Shown here in pieces: positions 11,801 through 24,250 of a stretch of 64,000 bases of DNA. Numbering within the stretch: the stretch's first letter is position 1; every line of letters starts with the position of its first letter. Source of the stretch: Helopsaltes ochotensis (Eukaryota; Chordata; Aves; Passeriformes; Locustellidae); the NCBI GenBank assembly GCA_013400155.1, contig VXBM01000287.1:379713-443712 (forward strand), in the 5' to 3' direction. Below the pieces are notes generated by a model. That model saw nothing but the letters and a program-made list of their open reading frames with translations. It searched no databases and was not told the origin of the DNA. The position numbers and the translations under genes were made by a program.

Positions 11801-14800
11801 GTGCCCCTCTATAGCCTCCTTTAATTGGCTCATTTCCATAGGAGAGGCCACCTGCCTTGGATAGAGCAGTGTCAGCTGCTTGCCCTCAGACTAACTGGAG
11901 AGGGAGCCAAGTGGCTGGGCTGGGTAGAGTGAAGAATTTGGCACACCCCACATGACTGCCTGCCTTGAAGATGAATGGGGATGCACCCCAAGCTGGGTCT
12001 TTGTTCACCAGGTGTGTTCCTCACATTCTGACCTGAGCACCTGGGCAGAGCCCTCCAGTGGCCCCCCAGGGCCCCCTTCTCCCTTCCAAGAGCCGCTCCA
12101 AGGTCATGTAAAGCCATGCTATATTTAGTATAATGGCAAACTGTAGATCTCATCTGTATGTAATATGTGAGAATCCCTGCTCAAAATCAGTAGTAGCTGG
12201 ATCCTTTCCAGAGAATCCTTTTGCTCGCTCACACACACCAAAAGTTACTCTGAAAACTGAAGAAAGGATCTGGATGAAGAAACCTTTTATGAAATGGATA
12301 TGTCAGTGAAGTAAAAGTCTCAGCATGAATTCCCACTGGCCACTATTAATAGAAGATGGAATTCTCTTTTGCTGCAATACAATAGACTGTCTCCACAAAT
12401 AATGTCACTTTTCAGCCAGACCCTGGCTGTCACTTGCCCATCTATCTTATTTAAAATAAACTTAGCATGTATTCACCCTGAGCCACAATTACTTCAGATG
12501 TATGTCCTAGCCATAAACCTCCAAACCAGAACTCTCCCTTCCTGCGAGCTAATACCTTACTTCAATCACACAGGAAGTGAAAACATAATCATTATTTTTC
12601 TCAAATGTGTTGAGCTTAAGCCACGAAGCTTCACACTTATTTTGAGTCTATAATTGCTTGTTGTTGCTGTGGATACTCCTTTTTTTTTTTTCCTCACCCC
12701 AATTGTGTTGTGAAGTTTGCTACATCCAAGCTCAGTATGGGTTCAGCTCCTCTGTGATTGGCACAAGCAAATCTCTGCACTTATGAATAGACTCACTGAT
12801 CTCAGTAGCAGCTGCTGGGTTTTGAGGACTCTCAGAATTCACTGCTTGGTTTGGAGCTGAACAACTTCGAAGGTCTTGCCCCAGCTGCACAACTGGAGAA
12901 TTTTTGAAATTTTAACCCTTAATCATGGTTGTTTCATATTTTCTTTCTTGTCATCTCTACTCAGATGGTCATTCTTCCTCTCCTAGGCACCAATTACTCA
13001 TCAAAAATGCACTCAAAACAGCCACTCACCTGCTGTGAAACACAAAGCACTAAAGATCTTGCTTGTGACTACATGAAGTATTTTCTGTGTGCTGGTATTG
13101 CACCACAGATAATGTGCAGGTTGAAAACACAGCATATTACACAGTGAGATAGCACAAACTCCTCCTGCATGTGTTTCACAGACTACTTACCAGTGACATG
13201 AGACCTGCTGGGATCCACATGGGGGGATAATTGAGACCAAAAGAGCTGAACCCAACAGTCTTGTGAGCAGGATATGCACCCTAGCCCAGACTGTCCTTCA
13301 GTCTGTGCCCAAGTTTCCAGAACAGTGGAACTAGTTAATTTGGTCCAGATGTGAACTGGGTATGCTGTAACATGCTCATAGTTTGTGCTGATTAGGAATG
13401 AGCATCTCTCATAATCAGCCTTTTTCTCTTTGCTAGATTGGGTATTGCAGAAAGCTTGGATTCAGAATTTCCAAGTGGGCAGGGTTCTTAAGAGTTAGGC
13501 ATGTTTACATACATTTTAGGGATCCAAGAGCTGCTGTTTAAGCAAAGATATAATGAATTGACATCTGGTTCTCATTTGTGTACTCATTAAAAGGTGTCTA
13601 GTGAACAGTGAGCTTCCATTTTCAAGAATGCCTTGGACAGAGTTAGGGTGGAGTGTGCAGGCACAAGTGCACCACGATACTGTGTCCTTGGGAAACATGT
13701 TCTGCCATTCCTAGGCTGTAACAGGATGGAGGCAGAGAGTGAACAGGAGATGAATCTGGTCTCTTTTTTCTTTTATTGTCTCTCTAGTCTATGGATGGTT
13801 TGTGTGTTTGAAAGTTGCAGGTACATTTATATAGTTATTTAAGTATTTACTTATAGGCACAGCTATAGATACAATGTTTACGTAATGTATTACCTCTCTA
13901 TATTATATCTGTAGATATACAGATACTTGCAAATAGACACATAAAGCTGACCACTACAAGATCTCACCACCTGCTGAGTGATACCCTTGGGCTCAGAGCA
14001 ACGGTGTGAATCTCAGGTGTCTTATTTTTGTTACAGTCTATATGTGTGATTCAGAACAAGTCACAAACTGAGTTACAATCAATGCAGAGACATAGGCCCG
14101 TGTCTTCATTTCCCCATAGCAGAGACCACTAAAAACTTAAACATGAACTAAGTGAACTCACAACAGCCTAATTTACTAGGATTTTAGCTGTCACAGAGCT
14201 GTCTGATCTTCTGATCTGGCAGCATGACTAGTGCCAGTACCCAAGCTAACTAGCTGCATCCTAGTTGAGATACTTCAGTAGTACAGTGTAATCACATGCA
14301 ATAGCCCTACCTTGAGTGGCCCGGCCTGTTTGTGTAAACTTTCCATACTCAAAAGAGTGAGAGAGAACCTCCCAGAAGGCAATTTACCCTATCTATTGTA
14401 TTTATCATAACACTGGAAAAAATATCTTCTATTTGGGCCTTTCTCCACTGCTTACAGGACTTTGCCAATACATTCAAATTATAACCTTCATTTTTAGATG
14501 GTTGAGTTTAGGTAATTCCCACCGTTTTTTGATGGGAATATGGGCAAGTACATTATGAAGTATTTTACTGTCATCCCCTGAAACAGTTTTGGAACTACTG
14601 TAACTGCTATTTCTTTTCTTGAGCTCCTTCATCTCTTATCTATACCCCTCTGAAGTTGCTGCTTGGGCCTCTGTGAAAGACAAGTGAAAAAACAGGCATC
14701 TTATTTTCCTCTGAAACCTATGTAATTGAGGACAGCACTTTCCTAGCTGATAAAGCCAATAGGATAGAGGAAAAATAGAAAAATTACTTTGCTCCTTTAT

Positions 14801-15914
14801 ATCTTCAATTAAGTAGAGTTTTCATACTATTCAGAGGAATTTATTGTGTAGACTCAATACTACATTTTATGTGCTAACATTTATTTTGATACATCAGTCT
14901 AGTTTGCATATTGTGTAGTTCCTCAAATGTGTATTTCTGTCCCTTTTTGCTCAGAGGTTTTGCCATACAGTAAAGCCCATCAAATTCCTTCCCCCAAGGA
15001 GTGTTGAGCATGAAGTGGATACATATCCAGATCTAGAAATTATAGCACCATGACTGTGAAATGGACAAAATCATGACTTTGTTTACTGAGGTGTAGGATG
15101 GGGAATATATGCTTTCATCTCTTCTTTCACCACTTTCAACCATATCACATAGATTGTGGGACTGTTCATTTGCTCTGTGATATTTCTTGTATTCGAGTGT
15201 CTCGAAGAAGTATAAAAAATGCATACCCAACACTTAGGTAGGTTTTAGCTATGCAGCAAGGATGTTTTCAGATCTAATTACTGAATTAGTTGGTGCAAGT
15301 TTGCGATTATTCTTAATTAATCTAGATTAGAAAAGGTAAGTAAAAGTACCTTTTCTGTTTCACAGTTCATCAGCTTGAGATAATTTAGTAACAAAGGCTC
15401 ATGTTGCAATCAGGGAAAAGACTCCCACTGACTAAAATGGGATCTGGACTGGGACCAAATTAAGTGCTTGCCATGAGCCTAAATAGCTGACATTGTCAGT
15501 GACTCATAATGTGAAACCCTTCAGTACATTGTAGAATCATTTTATTTGTATTTGATTAAATACAAAAGTATTTTGCTAGGCTTTCCAGCTTTGAAAAACA
15601 GTAATTTACATAAGAGCCAGGCAATCAAATAGCTGTCCTCTTTTACCCTGGTTTGCTGGCTTAATCCTGCAAATATTTATGCATGTTCTGTGCTCATCAT
15701 TAGCCCTCTGACATATTTGTTTGTCTGATATCAAGCATGTATGTGTTTGCAGGTGGGCATCTGGTGCTGTAACTTTCATTTGTTGTGTCCTGTTTTGCTG
15801 ATAGACCGCAAGCTCTGAACGGCAGGAAATGTGTTTATTTTTCATACTTATCAGTACAGAGTATAGAAAAGAAATGATGCAAAGAAATACTGATAATGAA
15901 AAATGTGTTGGCAT
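8899..15914 (+). other. DYNC1I1: Intron block with no gene recognised
   Basis: AT-rich non-coding sequence. A CpG-rich tail of the CTCF patch runs to about 8925. A T run lies at about 12680. An AT-rich stretch with many tata/atat words spans about 13826-13925. A faint MIR-like resemblance (gtgtgattcagaacaagtcac, then tcatttcccc) occurs at 14036-14110 and is too weak to call. Confidence 0.65.
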
Positions 15915-16168
15915 ATCACAGAATAGTTTGGGTTGGAAGGGACCTTTAAATGTCATTTAATCCAACGCCCCTGCAATGGGAAATCTTCAGTTAGATCAGG
16001 GTGCTTAGAACCCTGTGCAATCTGACCTTGAATGGTACCAGAGATGGGGCATCTGCCATCTCTCTGGGCAACCTGAACCAGTGTTTTACCACTCTTGTTG
16101 TGAAAAAACTTTTCCTTATATCTTTTAAAGCTATAGCCCCCTTGTCTTATTGCAACAGGCCCTACTAA
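15915..16168 (-). mobile_element. CR1 LINE 3'-end fragment
   Basis: The + strand begins atcacagaatag...gggttggaagggacct and proceeds through tttaatccaacgcccctgcaat, gggcaacctgaaccagtgttt and ttgtcttattgcaacaggccctac. This is the ordered reverse complement of the CR1 3' end, so the element points to the minus strand. About 250 bp of the 3' end survive, 5'-truncated as is usual for CR1. It is moderately diverged. Confidence 0.92.
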
Positions 16169-19100
16169 ATATATGTATTACATGTATATGTATACGTTTT
16201 AAGGAGCAAATATGCTTCTTCCCTGTATTCCAGGTTGATTCACTTTGGCAACTACTAAAAAAATGTGCATTTTATTATTAACACCTTTTATCAATCCAAT
16301 GAACAATAGAAACAGCAATTCTGCTCCAATGCTGGCCACATCTTGCAATAATTTATAAATGTCCCATATTAAAAATAATACAGTTACTCAAACTTTTTCA
16401 AAATGTCCCAGGGTAAGCAAATGCTTTTGTATTGTTATTAGTTTTGACAAACCTGATTGTGTGCTGGCCATTGTTAAAGGGTTCTATCTGCCTCCAAACA
16501 CAGTGAGAGACAAAGAATTTTTAATGAATTTAATTAAAACTTTATGTGGTTTATGGTGTTCACCTCCAGCTGGTGTGCCATTCTTCTCTGTTGAATGAAG
16601 TTTCCTCTAATGCATAATGATGTGTTTTATAAGAGGGATGTTTGAACCCCCTTCCTAGTAGCCCTGAGGTAGTTTCCATGGTATGACACAGTGGTGAAGT
16701 TTTTAAAAGCAGGTCTCTTACACTTAAGTGAATTATTTATATGGTTAAATGCACAGGCATGGATGCATAGATATGAATCTTAAAATAAATTTAAGAATCT
16801 TTTTTTTTTTCCCTTGAAGCAGTCCTTGTGGGCTAGCTTTTATGACCCATGCTGCTGAGCATTTGTCGGTACAAATGGCACACTGACATGAAAAGCTCAT
16901 GTTATTTGACTGCTTCTGTTGGGGGTAGAAAGTTGAATGTGTTCTCCTTTGGTTAACACACTGACATCTGTACCAAGCACAAGGTCCTGATATTGATGGG
17001 CACTCCTAGTGCTGCTGTAATAAAAATGAACAATAACATGCAGATAGCCTCGTTAGCAAATGTTTCAGTGCATTTTATGAGACACGCTGAGGCACTGCAA
17101 CAAGCTGGGTCATTCCCATAGCTGGTTAGAGTTAGTGGAATTTTAGTCTTCTGAATCTCTTGTGTGTTAGGGCTTTCACTCAGGGTCTCTAAGAAGTGCA
17201 GTGACCCGTGTCCTTTTCCTGCAAGCTGTCAATCAGTATTTCTTCTGTTGAGAAGTAAGCTCTTGCGAGAAGAGGTAGGCTCTTCTTTTGTTTTAAGCAC
17301 TTACTTTTCAAAATCTTGAGTCTGGGTGTGGCCAGACTGAAACACAGAGCTGTATTTTTGTGGTTCCTTGGATGGTGAGATCTCAGTTGTGCAAGAATCT
17401 TGAACAAGTTCCTCAGGGAAGGAATGAATGAAGCAAGATGTCTTGGACCAGAGGAATAGGACTTAGGAACAACTCACATCTCTACAGGGTGTAGCATGAT
17501 CCCTGGAGAAATGCCGGCAATGGAGGCTACAGCCTTCCAGTGGTTTTGAGAGACTGGAAAACTGAGATGAATGTTGAAAGGCATCTTCATAAATAATGTG
17601 TCTTAATAGTTGTGAGGAATTGGATAGGAAACCGGCTACAAAATCACCCTGTACCAGCATCACCCTTTTATATCATTGATCAGCTCACTGAGGTTGGGAG
17701 GGCCTTTTATACGATCTCATTGGAAGGTGACTAAAAGAAGAGGCTTTCCAGGAGTATCAGTGTATCAGCTGGAAAACAAATAGTCAGTGATTATCTGGAG
17801 ATGAGACTGTTCTCTTGGGAGGGGGATGTCAGTGTTGAATCCACCTGTGATCTTTAACACAGTTTTCTAGGGTTTATCCAATAGTAATAATAACAGTAAA
17901 CCACCATATCTGTTTTTCCCCTACTGATGAAAAAACAAAATGACACTGGAGAGGACCAGTCACAAACTAAATCAAAAGAAGTCTTTGGAGAAAATGCTGA
18001 AAAATGTGACATTTGGCACTTGGTGGAATGATAAACAGCTGAAAAGCATCAAAAGCTGAAGAATACTTCCTGGTGATAGGCATGAAAAAGAAGGCATTAT
18101 GAACAGAGATAGAAGGTGGATAAAAACTAGATTGTAAAGAAGAAATGAAAAGGAATTAAATGAAGAAATAATTGGAAGAAGGTGGAAAACCACAAAGACA
18201 TATTTGTATTTTTCTCAGAAATTAACAGGATGCTTCTGGAGGTAACAGAAGGAAAGGATATGAGGAGCTGACTGTCCTACATGGGAAGAAATCTGACCAC
18301 AGACTAATGAGTCATCTTGTTGCATTGCTCCTGATTCCAGATGCTCTGGATGCAGTGTCCAGTGAATTACATTTAGTGTGAGCATGAAGGTGGCAGTCTC
18401 AGAACTGCCAGCCTGTGCATTGCGGTGTGGAATTTTCTCTGGACATAGCACAGGAAGACCACACAGCTGTAACAATGAATAATTTTGTCATACATCATGG
18501 GGGTATGCACTTCAGTGTGTAGTATCAGTCAGGACATCAAAGGCTCTGTAACTCACCTCCTGGTAAATCAGTGCTGCTCTTTGCCTTTGGTTAATGTTGT
18601 CAAGTGGTCAAGCTGTTAGGTGTCGGTCTATATTCCTGTGCTCTCCAGCTCTAAAACAACATTATGTTTAACTTTGTTAAACATTTGTTCCTGGAGTTAC
18701 TTTTGATAAACAGTTTTGGGAACAAAGTAAAAGATACGTGAGAAGGACTAAAGCTTGGGACTGCAAGGGCTGAGTTGTGTACACCCATGACATGCTGTTA
18801 GTGTTTCATCAGCCTTTGAATACTGACAGTCTGGCAGTGAACCAGTGGGTCCCTTGAAGCAGAAAGGCAGGGCCATAAGAAAGTGTAGGAGCCCAGGTGC
18901 TGTTTTTCATCTTACTGTTAAAAAACATAGGAGAAATCAAGGAGGAAAGTCAGATGACTGAAACCAAAGATTTTTTTCCCATGGCTTGTAGATAGGTTGC
19001 ACAAAGTGGCTAATTAACAGAGGGTCAGGTTTGTAGCGGGTTTTATTGGCATGTGAAACTGCCACAGAAGCAGAGGCTTGAAGAGCGATCTCAGGGTGAA

Positions 19101-19502
19101 AAAGGGGGCCTTTTCTCAGCTCAGTTGAAGTGCAATGCTGCCTGCCCCAGCCCTTATGCAGAACAAGGGCATTGTGGAAAATGGTACTGCTAAGAACGTT
19201 TTGATAGGAAGTGAATGTAGCCAAGCACACATCCAATGGTGTGCCATAGAACGCTTGTCCTTCAAGGTACACTTCTAGGACACCTAAGTGGGAAACTCCT
19301 GGATGATTAAGGCCGTTGCTGGGTTTGGAAGTAGGTCTGTATACACACATTCATAACTGTTGTCAGGACAGTACTGGGGAACAGAAATAGGAAATCTGTG
19401 CCACTTACTATTTTGCCTGTTTAAGGTAGTTATTGAAGCACAAAGTGATTTTGAGCCAGAGTGGTCATTAGCAGCTATTGTACATACCTATCTGTATACA
19501 CA
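16169..19502 (+). other. DYNC1I1: Intron block with no gene recognised
   Basis: Between two CR1 fragments I see only AT-rich non-coding sequence, with a T run at 16801-16810. No structured repeat, RNA gene or splice-bounded frame was found. Confidence 0.6.
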
Positions 19503-19594
19503 AATCATCGAATCATGGAATTGTTAAGGTTGGAAAAAATCTCTAGCATCATCAAATCTAACCTTCAACCCTCTAGCATCAAAATGTTCACCAT
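19503..19594 (-). mobile_element. Short CR1 LINE 3'-end remnant
   Basis: aatcatcgaatcatggaattgttaaggttggaaaaaatctct, then atcaaatctaaccttcaaccc, is the reverse complement of the CR1 tail and its first conserved block. Only about 90 bp remain; the right boundary is approximate. Confidence 0.8.
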
Positions 19595-21056
19595 AATCAA
19601 TTTATGTGTGTACATAAATTGATGTCATTTTAGGGTGAAATAGGGTCATTTTGATGAAAAATATGGACAATTAGTAAGATACACTATGGATATCCTAAGT
19701 GTTCTTTGGATTGGAAACATTGATTCTATCAGAATGTAAAAAGAATATTACAAAGACAAAAAATAATAGAAACAGACATACAAAAATAATGGACATTTAA
19801 TAAGTCTGCCTGTATTTTTCCTTGTCTCTGGCTTCAGGCCAGATTATCCATGTATGGAACATCCTCAAATTCATAACCAAATTGTACCATATTTTCTTCA
19901 GAAGAAATAGGAGATTTGGCTCCTCTATTTCCTTTAAATGCTTCAAAAGTCCCTGGATCAAAGAATCTCTCCTGAGGAGAGATCCAAATGTGAATAATTA
20001 TGCAGGAAGCTATGCGCACTTTCATGTTTTAGCTTCTTTTACTATTTAAGTAGAAATTAAAATGAAATAAAAAGATGTATCATGTCTTATCTTGACAGGT
20101 TTTTTCTTTGTTTTGGAATCCAATATTCACACTATTTCCAAAGACATAATGAAAAATTTTATGTAGAGTTAGTTTAATTCTTTCCCCCAGTAGTCTTTAC
20201 ACTGAAAAGTATTCTCTTTGAAAAGCAAAACTTTATACAAAGCCTGCCAGTATTGTTAAAATGACACACTTTTTGATGACCTTTGCTAAATCTGCATAAG
20301 CATTTCTGTCACTTTTGATTATTTCTTTCTGCAGTTTAGAAAGTACTTTAGAAAGTACTGTGCTATCTGTGTCCGTGTGAATAGTAAAACTCATGAATAT
20401 TTCCTTTTCTGAGGGCAAACTTTTCTGTCCTACCAGTGCCCACCCTGAAACAGTCTTCAGATCTGAACTCTTTGACCCTCTTGGTGATTTCAGTGAAGGG
20501 ACAGCAGGAGTTATTTGAGCCAGGAAGTTGTAAAGCAGAGGATTTAATTCACTTGTGAGGGATATAAATCAGTTATCCACATATCAGTCAATCAATGTTT
20601 GTCTGCTCAACACACTTCTTTGGTCACTTTGCCTTGAATGGCACTTGTCATGTCCTACTAACCTCCTGTAGATGTGTGTCATGTAGGCAGCAATAACAAT
20701 TGCCTTCTTGGACTCTGGCAGAGAAATGCTTGCTGAAGCCAAATATCTGTTGATAAAACTGAGATCAAGATATTATTTCATTGTTCCAAGTTCCCTTTAT
20801 AGTTGGGCTGCTTTACAGCATTGTGCTAGACTATAAATCACATTTACAATACCTTCAATTCCCTTCCCCATCCCAGTGCTGTATAAGACAGCTTCGGTGT
20901 ACCTGAAAGTGTGGCCAGAACAATTTGGATCCATTTGAATGACTTTCCCTGAGTGAGAGCCATTGGAAGTATGATCCCCTAGAGGCAAATCAGCAATGTC
21001 ACCTGAGATCTCTGCCCGATGCCCACCCAAGACCCACCATCCCATTCCCAGACCAG
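19595..21056 (+). other. DYNC1I1: Intron block with no gene; 13-bp tandem duplication
   Basis: Non-coding sequence between CR1 fragments. A short tandem copy of tttagaaagtac lies at about 20335-20358. Nothing else was recognised. Confidence 0.55.
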
Positions 21057-21190
21057 TTTAGTTAGGTTCTGCCTAGCTGCATTCCTGTGTGACCTGCTCT
21101 AGGTGTCCCTTCCTTGGGAGGGGAATTGGATTGGATGATCTCCAAAAGTCCTTTCCAACCCTCAATATTCTGTGACTGTGATTCTGTGAT
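21057..21190 (+). mobile_element. CR1 LINE 3'-end fragment, sense to DYNC1I1
   Basis: The sequence gacctgctctaggtgtcccttccttgggaggggaattggattggatgatctcca...cctttccaaccctcaatattctgtgactgtgattctgtgat carries the CR1 3' UTR and terminal ATTCTGTGA-type repeats in forward orientation. It is the only CR1 here on the same strand as the gene. The 5' boundary is approximate. Confidence 0.9.
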
Positions 21191-21587
21191 GAGAAATCTA
21201 GCCTGGAATTCATTGGTGTTACATGATACTGCACAGGGAACATGGAAAAGCACCCATATAACTGAAGGAAGCTGTTTGGTAGACTGAGCCTGCAATGTAC
21301 AGTAAGAACATCAACAAATGTCAGGCTTGGTAGCAGACTTTAGGCTTGCTCTCGGTGCACCGCTGATTCATTGCAGTGGTCACTGTTTACAACATGGATT
21401 AATGAAAAAAGGCAATGCATGTAAAATGATTAAAGTGCTGATTGTTCTGCAGCCTGAGGCTGACTCAGGAAAGGATGGTCTCTCTGCCTTGCTGCTGGGA
21501 TTGCCTGCTGCCTACTGAGGTAGATGTCCATGTGCTCCATGTCATTACTGGCGGTGTTATAAATATGCTCAGTTTGGGTCAGGATTT

Positions 21588-21608
21588 AAAAAAAAAAAAA
21601 AAAAAAAA
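21588..21608. repeat. A homopolymer (21 A)
   Basis: An uninterrupted run of 21 A in an otherwise ordinary stretch. No retroposed sequence is recognisable upstream. Confidence 0.9.
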
Positions 21609-24180
21609 GGTCTTTCTGATTTGTTGTAATGATGGTGTGCTGTCTGGACTGTGTCATTTTCCTTACCCTTGTAGTGGGATAACATGCAATTAGAGACTGA
21701 TGTCAGCCTGTAAAACTTTGGTGTAAAATTTTGGTCGCACCAAAATACCATACTTCTTAACAAAGCTGGCAGACATGTCCTTTGGCAGCAGCTGCTTGCC
21801 ATGTGATTTAAAACTTCCTGTCACTATAATTGATGTGTTTTTATTCTTTCCACTTCCTGAAGCCTGATCAGAATTAAAATTGCTGTTGGAATTTCCTGTC
21901 AAAGCAACTCATTTATTCGCCGAGTGCTGCACTGACAGTACTTTGATTGGACATTGCCTTCAGCTATTCTCGGGCAGAGAGATTGCTGTGAATTATGCTC
22001 CTTGCCCAGGTTTGACTTCCCTGCATGCCACATCTGCAAATATATACAGATTGTCCATCATGTAGTAACCTTGTCCTAATGAAAGCTCCACATGTAAAAT
22101 GTTAGATTTGAATATCAAACTTGGACACCTGCTGGGGCCCTGGCTTTTGTGTTTATTTAGGAAACCCCTGAATTCTTCAACTGATTGTCTCACTGTAACT
22201 TTCATGTTACCTACCAAAAAGAGGTCTGCTGTATGTCTACACTGAGAATTTATGCTCCTTTTCATAGTTCCTTTGAAAAAAAACTAATGTTTGTGTGGTT
22301 TTTTTCTTTTATTTTCTGCTTCAGTATGCTGCTTGCATTCCTTCCCAGAGGTGGCTGTGTTGTGCTGCCATGTGGCACGTCTCAGATAACTGCAGAGTTT
22401 GTGAGCATCCAGGGTGAAAGATTCTGTGTCGATACAAGTTGTCATTATTTGCAGTGTGAGTGCAATGAGGTGGTAGCTCTGTCCATTAGGAGAATAAACT
22501 GTTACATTTACTGTTGGATGAATCATTCAGTTACCCCACTTATAAATTCGTTTTCCTGTTAGAGCTGCTTAGAGAATTGCAGGTTATTTTGGGAAGCTGA
22601 ATAATGGATAACTATTGGATTGTTCTTCAGTTATAGCTGACACAAAGTCATTGTCACATCAGAGTAGAATAGATATAATGATACTTACTTAACTGCCTTT
22701 GTAAAGTGTTTTGATAACCTAGGCTGAAAGGTGCTTACAATACTGTGAACTGTTACTATTATTATTAGAGGCAATATATTATTTTTAAAGTTCTAATCTA
22801 TATTATTTTGAGGATATATAGTGGGCATCTAAATGTTCATGTGCAGACTCTTTCCCTTGACCAAACTGAGTGCCAAGTACTCTTTCAATATTTTAAGGAA
22901 ATGCCCATGGCTGCTTTTGCTAGTAGTTGTGGTATGAGGTCCTAAGTGGCCGTCTTTGATTCACTCTCTACCTGCAGCTGGGAAACAGCTCCCACCAGGC
23001 CCTGGTTGGTGTGTAAGCTACTGTTGCATATTTATTAAATCTACCATTTCTCCTGCATAAAAACAAATGAACAACAACAAAACAACATAACTTTTTTCCA
23101 AATAGCTGCCCTAAGACTATACTTGCCTTATATTCACCATGGGTTTTTTGTGATCAGGAACTTGGACTTTTTACTTAACACACAGACGAGTAAACAGCAT
23201 AGCCCCTTCAAGCGTCTGCAGTGCCTGTAGGAATAGAACAGCGTCCCTGGACTTTCCAGCTGAAGGAATAGGAATGCAGATGCAGGTGTTTTATGGTGAT
23301 GGAAGAGGACAGTTAAAAGGGAGGAGCTGTGAAAAAGAGTAGGGTACAGAGGAACAGAGGTTCAAGGATGGATGGTGGGGGAGCAAAGGAAGGGCCTTGC
23401 TTTAAATACCGGTGCCTATTTCCACCTCACAGGCAAAATGTCAGGTCTTCTTTGTATTCAGGGTCACTCTGCGTTTAGAAAAATATGCTGTGTAGGAAAA
23501 AATACTGAATAATGGTTTTGAAAGAAGATGGAAAAAAAAGATAAAAAGTCTATAAGAGAAATATCCAACTGTGCTAGGCAGGAGCATTGGCAGGACCATG
23601 AAGTTTCACTAACCAAGTGATATAATCAGAAAACTGAAAAAATGGTAATTTTGTGAAGGAAAGCAAAAGTGAAATCCTACTTGGAAAATAAAATTGGCTC
23701 TTACTCTGAAGGTCAGGAGAAGGGTATGACTGTTAATGACTCATTTTAGTGCAGAATTTAAGGAAGACTCAAGCTATTCAAAGTTGGTCCTCTGGACAGG
23801 GCTGGCTGGATGAAACCTCTCAGTAAAGGGAGGATTACAGGGATATAGATACATGGATCATGAGACATGGCATCAGGAGCTCTAGTAGCCAGTCCTTAAC
23901 AGCAGAGGTAAAGCCAGGACAGCTGATCAAGGCGGAGGGAAACATCACATTTAAAGAGTTTCCCTGGGTCACTTACCCTAAGTAGACACTAATTTCTCTT
24001 TGGGTAGTTACAGAGATGAGGCTGCGCCTTGCAACATGTCCAACAACAGAGGCTCAAAGTGAGTCCCTGGCTCTGGGCTGGACTGCTGCCTGCAATGCAC
24101 AGCAAGGCGGGGGGGTCATGGGCAGACTTCTGAAAAGGAAGGGAAAGGATAGTCAAAGTGAGTTCAGTTCTCCTGATGTG

Positions 24181-24250
24181 GGTTGTGTTGTTTTTGTGGG
24201 TGGTGGTTTTTTTTGGTTTTTTCGTGGGTTTTTTTTGGTTTTTTTTTTCA
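24181..24250. repeat. G/T-rich low-complexity tract
   Basis: About 70 bp made almost only of T and G (ggtttttttt, gtgggttttttttgg and similar). A short g run (gcggggggg) lies just upstream at 24106-24114. The tract produces an artificial Lys/Thr-rich frame on the minus strand, which I do not regard as coding. Confidence 0.85.

Noticed and set aside
12040..12110. GC-rich stretch with ccagtggccccccaggg as a CTCF candidate
   Set aside because: The core does not fit the consensus at several fixed positions and the stretch lacks CpGs.
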